In this document: positions 43,431 to 52,502 of the stretch, piece after piece
How positions within the stretch are numbered: the first letter of the stretch is position 1
Layout of the letters: each line of letters opens with the position of its first letter
Assembly (NCBI GenBank): GCA_964520985.1
Contig: CAZFPB010000001.1
Location: forward strand, 1,550,001 to 1,614,000
Direction of reading: 5' to 3'
From: CAYSGL01 sp964520985
GTDB lineage: Bacteria; Pseudomonadota; Alphaproteobacteria; Micavibrionales; Micavibrionaceae
Length of the DNA: 64,000 nucleotides
The notes under the pieces: generated by a model
Databases searched by the model: none
What the model saw: the letters and a program-made list of their open reading frames with translations, nothing else
What the model was told of the DNA's origin: nothing
Translations under genes and position numbers: made by a program

Positions 43431-44186
43431 ATGAAAATTTTTCTGACCGCTCTACTGTGTTTCCTGCTGGCCATCCCGCCTGTATCCGCGCAGGACGTCG
43501 CAACGCCTCCGGAAGAAGGCGCGCTGACTGACAACGCGACACCAGACGTCGCTCCAGCAGAAGAACCTGTGCCAGAGATTGAAGCAGGTTTAAAGCGTGT
43601 GCAAGAAAACGGAGCGGAGAAGCCAGCCTCCGTATTACCTCAAGATCCTTGTCCTTTGCCCTCCGCGGAGATGGCACAAGCGCCGGACGATCTGGCGCGC
43701 ATTCAGTCAGATATTGATCGTTACACGCTGTGCATGGAACGCGCCCAGCTCTTGCAGCGTCTGAACGATGTCGCCGTTGAAAATCAAGAAAAATTAAATG
43801 AAGCCAATGGGGCGGCAACATCTGATATCAGCGCGGCTAATCCGGGCATGCAGCTCGGTAACAACCTCCCGAGCTTCGAGCAGCAGCGCCAGCAGATCAT
43901 GGGCAGCGTCAACGCCAGCGATGTCGCCGCCGCCCCGGTAGACGTTGCGCCAGTCGTTGATACAACCGAATGGTTCATCATGAAAATTTTGGGATCAGGC
44001 GGCGCGCTATCGGCGCAGGTTGCCAAATCGGATGGCACACTGGCCCAAGTAAAGGTAGGTGACTCATTGCCTGAAGGTATCCGAATCGATGCCATTTCTT
44101 CCACGGGCGTCATGACAACGCAAGAGGGCGAAAGCAAAGCCCTGCGTTGGCGCGAACCACCACCGCCTGTCAGTACCGGATCGTGA
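43431..44186 (+). CDS. pilP: PilP type IVb pilus protein
   Basis: 251 residues from ATG 43431, one base after the pilO stop. Signal peptide MKIFLTALLCFLLAIPPVSA, then QDV. A coiled-coil-prone middle region is followed by a C-terminal HR/GspC-like domain (about 195-245: WFIMKILGSGGALSAQVAKS, VKVGDSLPEGIRIDAIS). In related systems this connects the inner-membrane platform to the secretin. A second gene with the same domain lies at the end of the operon. Confidence 0.85.
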   Translation: MKIFLTALLCFLLAIPPVSAQDVATPPEEGALTDNATPDVAPAEEPVPEIEAGLKRVQENGAEKPASVLPQDPCPLPSAEMAQAPDDLARIQSDIDRYTLCMERAQLLQRLNDVAVENQEKLNEANGAATSDISAANPGMQLGNNLPSFEQQRQQIMGSVNASDVAAAPVDVAPVVDTTEWFIMKILGSGGALSAQVAKSDGTLAQVKVGDSLPEGIRIDAISSTGVMTTQEGESKALRWREPPPPVSTGS

Positions 44187-44189
44187 TAG

Positions 44190-45746
44190 ATGAAATTATT
44201 TGAATCAAAAAGCGGCGGCAAACAATGGGATATGTCCATGCCCATCACGGCGGAAGGCGGCCCGCTTGATCGCGGTGAGCAATTACGTCAGATCGCGGCG
44301 CTGTATCAGGACGGCCGCCTGGTTGTATCCAAATCACACTTGAACAATCCGCAAGTTCTATCGCTTGTTACTGAAGCGCGCATATCGGGCATTCCCGATG
44401 TGGTCATCGAAGGTGTTGATATCAATCAGGTACAGGCCTGTTATACGCCGCTTCAAGATTTTGCCGTCACGCGGGGCCGTCAGGACGATGCACGGATGCG
44501 CCGCGAAGTCTTAAGCCTTGTGAGCGATATGTCGAAACGCCGGGCGTCTGATATTCACATCAACGTAAGCGAGCAATCATGTTCCGTGCGCGCTCGTATC
44601 GACGGGTCGATGAACCATGTGGCGGAATGGCCACCCGAATTCGGACACAGCTTCTGCGCGGCGGCGTTCACGATGGCGGATGCGGCGGACGTGAACTACC
44701 AGCCGTATGAATATCAGGGTGCCCGTGTATCGAACCGTAAAGATTTGCAATTGCCCGAAGGCGTTATTTCGTTGCGTCTTCAATTTAATCCAACAACGTT
44801 TGGCGGGCGCGCGCTGATCATTCGTCTGTTGTACTCATCTGATGGAAAAAAATCAGGGGATCTTGGCGCGCTTGGTTTTACGCCAGAGCATCTGGAAGAT
44901 TTCGAACTGCTGCGCTCCAAACCCTACGGCATCAATATCGTTGCCGGCCCAACAGGTCACGGAAAATCTACTACTTTGCAACGAAATATCACCGCGATCT
45001 TGCAGGAACATAATTACAACATCGCGATTTATACGGTGGAAGATCCGCCTGAATACCCGATTCCGGGCGCCGTACAGATGCCGGTGGTCAATGCCAACTC
45101 GGCGCAATCGCGCTCCGAAGAATTTACCAAGGCTATTTCTGCCTCGCTACGTTCCAACCCGGACCGCATCATGATCGGGGAGGTGCGCGACGCCGCGTCG
45201 GCGCAGCTGGCGTTCGAAGCGTCGATGACGGGTCACCAGGTCTGGACGACACTGCACTCGAACGATGCCATGACGATTTTATTCCGTCTGCGTGACTTGA
45301 AAGTCGAAGAATTTAAACTGGCCGACCCATCGCTGGTGACGGGCCTTATCTCGCAACGTCTGGTGCGGGTATTGTGTCCTGATTGTCGACGTCCCGCGCG
45401 CGAGGATGAATTCGGGTTTGGCATGCTGGCCCGTCTTGAGGCCGCAGAAATTCCCATTGAAAATCTGCGCCGCCATAATCCGCAAGGTTGCGCTACGTGC
45501 GGTGGTGAAGGCTATGTCGGCCGGACAGTTGTCGCCGAAATTATTATTCCCGATACGCAGTTCATGGAATATGTGTTGCACAATCAAAAAGCAGAGGCCG
45601 AGCGTTACTGGCTTACGCATCTGGGCGGCCGCGGCATGGTCGAACATATGGTCGATCGTGTGATGCTCGGTGAGATCGATCCGATGGACGCCGAGCGTGT
45701 GGTCGGCCCGCTGGTGCTACCGGTCAGAACGACAACGTCAACGTAA
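44190..45746 (+). CDS. pilQ: PilQ type IVb pilus assembly ATPase
   Basis: 518 residues. GspE/PilB superfamily. Walker A GPTGHGKS begins at 253; the His box is GHQVWTTLHSNDAM. A zinc-binding tetracysteine has CPDC at 396-399 and CATC near 432, followed by GEGYVGRTVVAEII. SDIHINVSEQSCSVRARID marks the N2 domain. Supplies energy for PilS polymerisation. Starts 3 bases after pilP and shares a base with pilR. Confidence 0.94.
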   Translation: MKLFESKSGGKQWDMSMPITAEGGPLDRGEQLRQIAALYQDGRLVVSKSHLNNPQVLSLVTEARISGIPDVVIEGVDINQVQACYTPLQDFAVTRGRQDDARMRREVLSLVSDMSKRRASDIHINVSEQSCSVRARIDGSMNHVAEWPPEFGHSFCAAAFTMADAADVNYQPYEYQGARVSNRKDLQLPEGVISLRLQFNPTTFGGRALIIRLLYSSDGKKSGDLGALGFTPEHLEDFELLRSKPYGINIVAGPTGHGKSTTLQRNITAILQEHNYNIAIYTVEDPPEYPIPGAVQMPVVNANSAQSRSEEFTKAISASLRSNPDRIMIGEVRDAASAQLAFEASMTGHQVWTTLHSNDAMTILFRLRDLKVEEFKLADPSLVTGLISQRLVRVLCPDCRRPAREDEFGFGMLARLEAAEIPIENLRRHNPQGCATCGGEGYVGRTVVAEIIIPDTQFMEYVLHNQKAEAERYWLTHLGGRGMVEHMVDRVMLGEIDPMDAERVVGPLVLPVRTTTST

Positions 45747-46819
45747 TGGATTTATACAGCAACAAGCAACTCTTCGCGATTGCCGTCAAATTTGAATTTG
45801 GCGCAAAGAATCGTATGCGTTTTTATATCAAGCTGGGACAGTTGCTGGAAAACGGCGTTCAGCTGGAAAGCGCCCTGAAGCAACTCTATAGTATCCGTAG
45901 CAAAAAAAGCAAAGGCTCGGTTTTGCCGGTGTTGTATGAGCGCTGGCGCAAGAACGTCTCGAACGGGATGAACTTCGGTCATATTCTAGCGCCATTCATC
46001 CCGAGCGCTGAAGCGATCCTGATTGAAACGGGCGCCAACTCGGGCCGCCTCGTTGAAGCGCTTTTTAACGCTGCTGACACGGTTCACCAGCAGACCAAAG
46101 TCAAAGAAGCCATTATCAAGAATTCCGCCTACCCTGTCATTCTGCTCTGCATGCTTACGGCGGCTCTGGTGTTGTCCTCGAACATGGTTATTCCGACCTT
46201 TGCGGAGATTCTCCCTGTCGATGAATGGACAGGTCCGGCTTATTACGTTGCCAAAATTTCCGAGGTCATCAAGGATTACGGGATTTTTATCGGGGCGATT
46301 GTGATCATGATCATTGTCATTATCGCGTTTTCTCTGCCCCGCTGGACAGGGAGGGAGCGGTTGCATTTTGAGACGATTGTTCCGTGGAGCCTTTATAAAA
46401 TGTGGCAAGGATCATCCTTCCTGCTGGCGGTTGCCGCTATGATGCGGGCCGGGGTCAAGCTGGATGAGGTATCTCTGGCCCGCATCAGCAAAAATGCCGA
46501 TCCTTATCTGCGTCAACGGGTGCAGGCCTTGCGCAAACACATCCTATCCGGTCAAAATCTTGGCGAAGCGCTGCATTTGGCCGGTTATGACTTCCCGGAA
46601 GATGAGCTGATCGCCGACTTGCGGGTCTATGCCAAGCTTAGGGATTTCGATAAAAACCTGATCCGCATTACCCGGACCTGGGTCAACGAACTCGTTGAAA
46701 AAGTCGAAGTTACTATGCGCGGCCTCAATCTTGTTGTGTTAATATTGATTGCCGTGGTCATCGGCTTCCTGATCTCCTCGCTCTACGGGGTGGTCCAGCA
46801 AATGCAGTCAGTTACGTAA
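45746..46819 (+). CDS. pilR: PilR type IVb pilus inner-membrane platform protein
   Basis: 357 residues. GspF/PilC family with three membrane helices (near 130-150, 180-200, and 325-348) and two duplicated cytoplasmic T2SF domains (FYIKLGQLLENGVQLESALK; LLAVAAMMRAGVKLDEVSLA). Works with PilQ to extrude pilin. Start overlaps the pilQ stop by one base. Last gene of the pilL-R block before pilS's own promoter. Confidence 0.93.
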   Translation: MDLYSNKQLFAIAVKFEFGAKNRMRFYIKLGQLLENGVQLESALKQLYSIRSKKSKGSVLPVLYERWRKNVSNGMNFGHILAPFIPSAEAILIETGANSGRLVEALFNAADTVHQQTKVKEAIIKNSAYPVILLCMLTAALVLSSNMVIPTFAEILPVDEWTGPAYYVAKISEVIKDYGIFIGAIVIMIIVIIAFSLPRWTGRERLHFETIVPWSLYKMWQGSSFLLAVAAMMRAGVKLDEVSLARISKNADPYLRQRVQALRKHILSGQNLGEALHLAGYDFPEDELIADLRVYAKLRDFDKNLIRITRTWVNELVEKVEVTMRGLNLVVLILIAVVIGFLISSLYGVVQQMQSVT

Positions 46820-46841
46820 TATTAATTTTTTGTGCTATAAT
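46812..46841 (+). promoter_or_regulatory. pilS promoter (extended -10)
   Basis: TTACGT, 18 bases, TATAAT preceded by TG with one base between (TGCTATAAT). It lies 31 bases before the pilS ATG and overlaps the end of pilR. With the terminator after pilS it would allow a short, abundant major-pilin transcript. Confidence 0.55.
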
Positions 46842-46872
46842 CATTCTACTTATCTTAGAGAGGGAGACACTC

Positions 46873-47409
46873 ATGAATTCGGGCAAACTACACAAAGAAG
46901 GCGGCTTTTCGCTTTTAGAACTTTTACTCGTCGTCGGCGTCGGGGCTTTGCTGCTTCTGGCCGGTATTGCGACGTATCGTCTGGTCACGCAAGGCACAAG
47001 TGCCAACGAAGCGGTGCGCATCATGACGACCATCAAAGAAAAAACCCAGCGGGCCTTCCAGGGCCAGCGTGGCTACGGTGCTAACGGTACCAACCTGGTG
47101 CCAACTCTGGTGACGATGAACGCGTTCCCGGCCGGTGTTTTAGGGACGAACAACCTTCCGCTTCACCCATGGGGCGGCGCTATCCAGATTACAGGACGGG
47201 TTCAAAACTTCCGTATTGTCTTCGTGGGCGTTCCATCCGATGCCTGCGTCAGCCTGGGTACAGTCTTCGATGGCGATGACACGGACTTTGTTTCCTTGAA
47301 CGTCGGTGGCACGAACTTTGTGCCCGGTGGCCGAGAAGTCAACGCCACGAACCTGAACGGTCCTTGTTCTACGGCGGCCAACGTCGACATGACCTGGACG
47401 TTCTTCTAA
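46873..47409 (+). CDS. pilS: PilS major prepilin
   Basis: 178 residues. Short leader MNSGKLHKEGG, processed before FSLLELLLVVGV, with the conserved Glu at +5. A hydrophobic helix follows, then a globular domain with two Cys (DACVSL and GPCSTA) that likely form the C-terminal disulfide of type IVb pilins. GGTN repeats. AGAGGGAGA precedes the ATG. Major subunit of the fibre by position and size (R64 PilS order). A prepilin peptidase gene (PilU) is not in the window. Confidence 0.93.
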   Translation: MNSGKLHKEGGFSLLELLLVVGVGALLLLAGIATYRLVTQGTSANEAVRIMTTIKEKTQRAFQGQRGYGANGTNLVPTLVTMNAFPAGVLGTNNLPLHPWGGAIQITGRVQNFRIVFVGVPSDACVSLGTVFDGDDTDFVSLNVGGTNFVPGGREVNATNLNGPCSTAANVDMTWTFF

Positions 47410-47432
47410 GATTTAACCTATTGAATTTATTT

Positions 47433-47465
47433 AAAAAGCCGCGATCGTCTCGCGGCTTTTTCTTT
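47433..47465 (+). terminator. Terminator after pilS
   Basis: AAAAAGCCGCG, loop ATCGTC, TCGCGGCTTTTTCTTT: a strong stem and T run 24 bases past the pilS stop. It separates pilS from the three large minor-pilin genes. Confidence 0.85.
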
Positions 47466-47559
47466 GGCCTGCCACCGCCTATTAGTTTTTCTTAACCTTT
47501 TCGGGGTACACTTAGACAGGGACAAAGTGTTTGAAATATAACAGAAATGGGGGCGGGGG

Positions 47560-49374
47560 ATGCGACGCGGTCAAACCCTTGGACAAGTAACGGAGCCTGT
47601 ACGGCCCAGTGAAAAGGGATTTTCACTGGTTGTCGTTCTGTTTTTTGTCGGGCTGGTCGCCTCCTTGATTACCATAGCAACCATCAATCAACGGGGCGCC
47701 GCGCAGCGCGATAAAGCGGAAGCCGCTGGCTGGTATCTGGCACAGGTGGCAAAAGCCGCGCGTATTTATGTTCGTGATCGTTCCTTGCTCCCAGCAGATC
47801 CGTACCACAAGTCAAAACTGGCGGCGGCTGGCATTGTTGTTCGCGTAAACGATCTGCGTGCATCAGGCCTTTTGCCGCCTAACTTCCCAGCCAATAGCGG
47901 GCTGGGACAAATCGTGCGCATCTATGCGGCTAATTATCCGGTGAATGGCAACCCGAACAACGAAAATACTATTGCCAATGCTTATGTTTTTTTTCAGGAA
48001 ACAACTGAAACGGCTCAGAAGCCAGAGTTGATGCAATACTTGCTGGAAGGTGCGAAAAAATATGGGCTGCTGGTCAATGCGCCGATTTTTTCTGCCGCAG
48101 GAAATATCAGCGATGATTGCAACGGCGCCCCGGCGGTTGCTCTGTGGGATACGGGATGCCTCAATCTAGCAGAATTCACAAAAATTACAGCGCGCCCTAC
48201 TTTTGTTGCCGGCAGCGTCATGGTGCCTGCCTGGCGCTCTGAAGTGCACGACTCCCGGGCCGTCATGCGGTTTCCTCAGCCGGAAAACCCCGCCTCCGCG
48301 ACCATGCTGACCGCGCTCGAAATGGCGGAAACGGTACGGGATGTAGATGGCAACTGTAATCAGTTTGTCCAAATAAAAGATTACACGACCGGCAGACAGA
48401 AAAAGACAAATCTTTGTAACACCAAAGAGGATGGCTTTAGAGGGATGCAGCCGCCTGCCGGTGCCAACAGGCCCTACTCGGATGTCAGATTTGATATGAT
48501 CAATGTGTCCACCATGAACGTCGATAATGTCATCGCTGCTCACCAATCAAATGTTGTCGCTGTTGATGAAACGCCAAATCCTGTGTGGGTTGAAATGACA
48601 TTTCAAGAGCAGGCCTGGAGATATGTGGGCAAGACATTAACAGTGATGGATGAATATGCCTCAATTCGTGATGCTGATACGGTCGATTTGCTTCAGGATG
48701 AAGATAGCCAGAATGAAGATGGCGTCTTGTATGTGAGTGGCAATTTAAGCACGACCGGTAATGTCTGGGCTACAGCAGCCAGGCCGCTGCAGACTCCCGC
48801 AAACCCCATTGTTAAATTTGCATCGGTTAACGGAGCGTCACGCAGCATCCAGATTGATCATAACATCTCCGTCGAACAGGATATGGTCGTTTCAGGAGCT
48901 TCCAGTATCGGTCAGGCAAGTGTTGCTACACTGGCCAATGAAGGACCGAATGCGGTAACAACGGTAGCGGGGCGTGCCGATGCCGGTTCGATTGATACAG
49001 ACAGGCTCATCGTCAATAACAGCGCCGGTAGTCAAAGCGGCATGATCACGACCAATATGAATGTGCGCCGTGCACCAGTTATTGCCGATAAGGCAACCCT
49101 GTTTTCTCCCTTAACGCTTACGGGCGATGTAGATATAAAACAGTCAACGCAGCTAATTGATGAAGACGATCCCCGAAAAGGCTCTGTCCCTGGGTTAATT
49201 GTATATCGCGCGCAAGGCGCCGGCGGCATTACAACGAAAGCCATGAAGTCCCGCGAAACACTGGCTGTGAATGGCGCCGCTGTCGTGAAAGGGAATACGA
49301 GTGTCGAAGAGTGTTTCAACGGATCGCTTTGCCCTGATATTACCCCGGATCCGGCAGACGTGGTGATACCATGA
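47560..49374 (+). CDS. PilV-like large minor pilin 1
   Basis: 604 residues. Prepilin-like N-terminus SEKG then FSLVVVLFFVGLVASLITIA, without Glu at +5. A pilin-like region follows (residues about 30-330, with several Cys), then a repetitive tail-fibre-like region (LYVSGNLSTTGNVWATAARP, VEQDMVVSGASSIGQASVAT) and a cysteine-containing end (VEECFNGSLCPDI). Fits the R64 PilV/shufflon-protein plan, in which the C-terminus is the adhesin that selects recipient cells. Overlaps the next gene by 4 bases. The start follows GGGGGATG closely; its ribosome binding site is GGGGGCGGGGG-like. Confidence 0.75.
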   Translation: MRRGQTLGQVTEPVRPSEKGFSLVVVLFFVGLVASLITIATINQRGAAQRDKAEAAGWYLAQVAKAARIYVRDRSLLPADPYHKSKLAAAGIVVRVNDLRASGLLPPNFPANSGLGQIVRIYAANYPVNGNPNNENTIANAYVFFQETTETAQKPELMQYLLEGAKKYGLLVNAPIFSAAGNISDDCNGAPAVALWDTGCLNLAEFTKITARPTFVAGSVMVPAWRSEVHDSRAVMRFPQPENPASATMLTALEMAETVRDVDGNCNQFVQIKDYTTGRQKKTNLCNTKEDGFRGMQPPAGANRPYSDVRFDMINVSTMNVDNVIAAHQSNVVAVDETPNPVWVEMTFQEQAWRYVGKTLTVMDEYASIRDADTVDLLQDEDSQNEDGVLYVSGNLSTTGNVWATAARPLQTPANPIVKFASVNGASRSIQIDHNISVEQDMVVSGASSIGQASVATLANEGPNAVTTVAGRADAGSIDTDRLIVNNSAGSQSGMITTNMNVRRAPVIADKATLFSPLTLTGDVDIKQSTQLIDEDDPRKGSVPGLIVYRAQGAGGITTKAMKSRETLAVNGAAVVKGNTSVEECFNGSLCPDITPDPADVVIP

Positions 49375-50891
49375 ATGGGATAGCACAAAATACAGCAAAA
49401 CAGGCCGGTATCTCATTGCTGGAAGTACTGCTCAGCATCAGCATTACGGCGATGATCGTGATGGGCGCCGTGCAAATGTCCGAAGAATGGGCCAAGCGCG
49501 TGCGCCATAAAGAAGAGGCTGGGTATCTTTTTACCGTCAACAACGCGGCTAAATCTTATGTATCGAGTAATTTCGCCGCCATCATGCAAGATGGCTTTGA
49601 TGAATCTCTAGGTGATGTAAACAACGATAATGTAATTGATAACGGTGATCTGAGCAATATTGGCAAAGCCATCATGATTCCGATGGATGACGGGGCTGGA
49701 GATTTCCATTTGAAGGACGGTATTTCCGGCTTGCCTGTGACCTTTCCTTCGACAACGCCTTTGGGGCGTGATGTACAGATCTATGTGCGCAATCTTGGAT
49801 TTATCGGCTCTCAGCGCATGCTGGAAGTTTTTACCGTTACCACGCTCGCTGCTCTCAACGGCCGTCGCCCGCTGAGCAGACTGGATGCGCGTGAGATTGC
49901 GCAAGCCATCGGACCGGAAGGCGGCCTCTATGAGCATGATCTAACGTGTCGGCGCAGTACTTTGCAAAGTGTCTATGGCAGCTGGAGTTTGGGAAATAAT
50001 GATTTGGCAAATCCTGGGAGCATGATGCCCGGCACTCCGAGTTATTGTCCGGCCGTCAACGTTGCAGAAGGGTTCGATGCCTATGTCGCCCTTCAAAACC
50101 GGGTTGCCTTTGATGGTGGCACCGTCGGCGATTTTCTGTTCCGTGTTTCAATTCCAGGCGCGCCCGAATTGAATCGCATGAACACCAACATTGATATGGC
50201 GGGAAATCCTATCCTGAATGTATCTTCCCTGTCCGTCGATAACATTCAGGTGAATGGTAATGCGACGATTAATAGTTCTGAGACCGGAACCGCCTTGTTC
50301 GTCGATCAAAAATTTCAGGTTGCAGGGAATGGCAGTTTCGTGCGCGGCAGACAGGAAACAAGTCCGACAGGCACACCGCGGGTTGTATCGGGTGGTAATG
50401 TCCAAGTAAAAGGCGTGCGGGGAAGTATGAAAGCAACCTCTCTCAATGCGGCTAACTCCTCTTTGAATGCAAAGGATATGAAAGTCGATGGTGGCCTGGC
50501 CATTGGGCGTAATCTCGGTGTTAGAGATAACTTGACGGCAAGCGTGCGCATGACCACAGGCCAGATTGCTTCCGCCTCTACAATTTTTGATGCTGGAACG
50601 AAAATAGATATCAATCAGCTCCAAGTTGCCTCCAACACATCGGCCGCAAAATTGGAGGCCGGGACATTATCTGCCGCTGTTTTACAAACGAGCGGCACAA
50701 TGACGATTGATAATAATTTGGATGTGGTGGGTAGTCTGTCGTTTAACTCCGCCAATCTGGCTGGCGGCATTGTTGCCGACCAGTTACAGGTATCACGTTT
50801 AACGGCCTGCAAAGCTACTGTAAAATATGATTGGGCGAAGCGAGAATATGTCCGCACCGCTTCCTACGATTGTAAAAAAGGGCCGGATTGA
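49371..50891 (+). CDS. PilV-like large minor pilin 2
   Basis: 506 residues, starting in the stop codon of its neighbour. Leader ends in KQAG before ISLLEVLLSISITAMIVMG, with Glu at +5. The pilin-like part includes NNAAKSYVSSNF, as in PilV proteins. From about residue 270, hydrophobic/Asn-rich repeats (LSVDNIQVNGNATINSSETG, LDVVGSLSFNSANLAGG) lead to a short Cys-containing end (TACKATVKYD, SYDCKKGPD). Likely an alternative tip adhesin. Followed by the third copy with TGATG overlap. Confidence 0.78.
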   Translation: MNGIAQNTAKQAGISLLEVLLSISITAMIVMGAVQMSEEWAKRVRHKEEAGYLFTVNNAAKSYVSSNFAAIMQDGFDESLGDVNNDNVIDNGDLSNIGKAIMIPMDDGAGDFHLKDGISGLPVTFPSTTPLGRDVQIYVRNLGFIGSQRMLEVFTVTTLAALNGRRPLSRLDAREIAQAIGPEGGLYEHDLTCRRSTLQSVYGSWSLGNNDLANPGSMMPGTPSYCPAVNVAEGFDAYVALQNRVAFDGGTVGDFLFRVSIPGAPELNRMNTNIDMAGNPILNVSSLSVDNIQVNGNATINSSETGTALFVDQKFQVAGNGSFVRGRQETSPTGTPRVVSGGNVQVKGVRGSMKATSLNAANSSLNAKDMKVDGGLAIGRNLGVRDNLTASVRMTTGQIASASTIFDAGTKIDINQLQVASNTSAAKLEAGTLSAAVLQTSGTMTIDNNLDVVGSLSFNSANLAGGIVADQLQVSRLTACKATVKYDWAKREYVRTASYDCKKGPD

Positions 50892-52426
50892 TGAAAAAGC
50901 CTCTCTCCCATTCTCCTGAATCAGGGTTCACATTGCTTGAAACCCTTATGGTGGTAGGCCTGCTTAGCGGCATCATGATTTTGTTGACCGTTTTCTTGCA
51001 GGATTATCTGCGCCGCGAACACATGCGCGGCGTAGCGGAGCATTTAGCCGTCGTCCATCGCGCGGCCAGCGAATCTATTAATACGATTGAAAAATTCGAT
51101 GCTCTTTACACATTGGCTGAAAATAACGACAACGTTATTGAATTATCCATTCTGGCGGGGAATAACCCGAACAGAACGGTTGGGTATGCCACGATTGGCG
51201 GCGTCAGTCTGGAGCGCGGACGCGGCGCTGCCTTTGCACCCAGCCCCCTCATCAATACAAGTGCCGTGGTCGGGAATAATTTCAGTGGATTTCGCGATAC
51301 GCTGCCGGTGAGAGCGTCAAGCTATGTCACAGGAATTGACGGTCCGGCTGATAATTCTCGTAGAGATGCGCGCCTGACGGTGCTGGCACGGATTGCCGAT
51401 GATCCGGGGGATGATGATGACCAACGGGCACTGGAAATTCTAGTTGCGACGATTGACAGAATTTCTGAGCGGGATTTGCGCGCCATCATGGCAGAGACGA
51501 ACGCTAATGGGGGGCTTGTCTCTGCCGCGATGGACGATGATCCAAATTGCCATCCCACCCTGGGATGCGCCATCACGGCGCGCAGCGCCTACGGCAACTG
51601 GTATGCTTCCATGGTAAACTTTGCCGACACGGCCTGGGGCAACAGGGTTAACGGGCGCTTGGCCACGCTAGCCGATGGCGGATATCTGGTCAGCTATAAT
51701 TACATTAATGAATCAGTATTGGCAGGCGATTATCTTTATCGTAACGCAATACCCAACAGCCCTCGTTTGAACATGATGCACACAGCGCTTGATCTGGGTG
51801 GCAATAATATTCTCGGTGCTGATAACATCGAAATTGCAGATCCTGTGAATCCTGGCATAGGCAATGTGCTGACTGTCAATAATGGCATGCATGCTCAAGG
51901 CTCCGTTCTGGTTGGTGGCGCGGCGCGTATTACAGGTGATTTGATTGCGGAAGGACCGCTGAACGCAGGAGCGGTGACGCTCAATCCCAGTTATGATACA
52001 GGCACTATTCTACCGCCCGGCCATGGCAACATCCTTGTGAGCGATGAAATGCGAGCAGGTTCCATGACGACGGCAGGGGATCTGTCGGTCAGGGGTGCAA
52101 CGGGTGTACCAGGCGACGCGCGCTTATTAAATCTGACAGCAGCACGCTCGAGTGCCACCACACTGGACATAAGTGATACTCTGACCGTGACGGGTAGCCA
52201 AGGGGTGCTGGCCGGCGCCTTGACGAATGCTCAGAATATCGTCGTTAATGATAAGCTTGACGCCGGACAAATCAACGCAGCAAGCGTCAGCGCAGGGTCT
52301 GCCGGTATTGTGCAGGGTCAAATGGGCGGGACCCTTGCCGTAGAAAATCGCATTTCTGTCAGTAAGCTTTCTGTCACGGGAAATGTGACAATCGATAACC
52401 TGACAAAATGCGCCAAAGGTTGTTAA
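50891..52426 (+). CDS. PilV-like large minor pilin 3
   Basis: 511 residues from ATG 50891, sharing the stop-codon A of the previous gene. Leader SPESG before FTLLETLMVVGLLSGIMIL, with Glu at +5. The pilin-like part has HPTLGCAITARSAYGNWYAS, and the same SPRLN(M/R)M.T..D(L/M)(G/A)GN junction occurs as in copy 2 (residues about 280-300). The tail repeats (LDISDTLTVTGSQGVLAGAL) end in LTKCAKGC. Related to, but clearly diverged from, the two preceding genes. Confidence 0.78.
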   Translation: MKKPLSHSPESGFTLLETLMVVGLLSGIMILLTVFLQDYLRREHMRGVAEHLAVVHRAASESINTIEKFDALYTLAENNDNVIELSILAGNNPNRTVGYATIGGVSLERGRGAAFAPSPLINTSAVVGNNFSGFRDTLPVRASSYVTGIDGPADNSRRDARLTVLARIADDPGDDDDQRALEILVATIDRISERDLRAIMAETNANGGLVSAAMDDDPNCHPTLGCAITARSAYGNWYASMVNFADTAWGNRVNGRLATLADGGYLVSYNYINESVLAGDYLYRNAIPNSPRLNMMHTALDLGGNNILGADNIEIADPVNPGIGNVLTVNNGMHAQGSVLVGGAARITGDLIAEGPLNAGAVTLNPSYDTGTILPPGHGNILVSDEMRAGSMTTAGDLSVRGATGVPGDARLLNLTAARSSATTLDISDTLTVTGSQGVLAGALTNAQNIVVNDKLDAGQINAASVSAGSAGIVQGQMGGTLAVENRISVSKLSVTGNVTIDNLTKCAKGC

Positions 52427-52502
52427 GGCAGCATGTTTCGCGTATGATTCCCATAGATAAAGCCTTGCCTTTACCCGGATACCCAGCTTGTAGGCACCCG
52501 CC

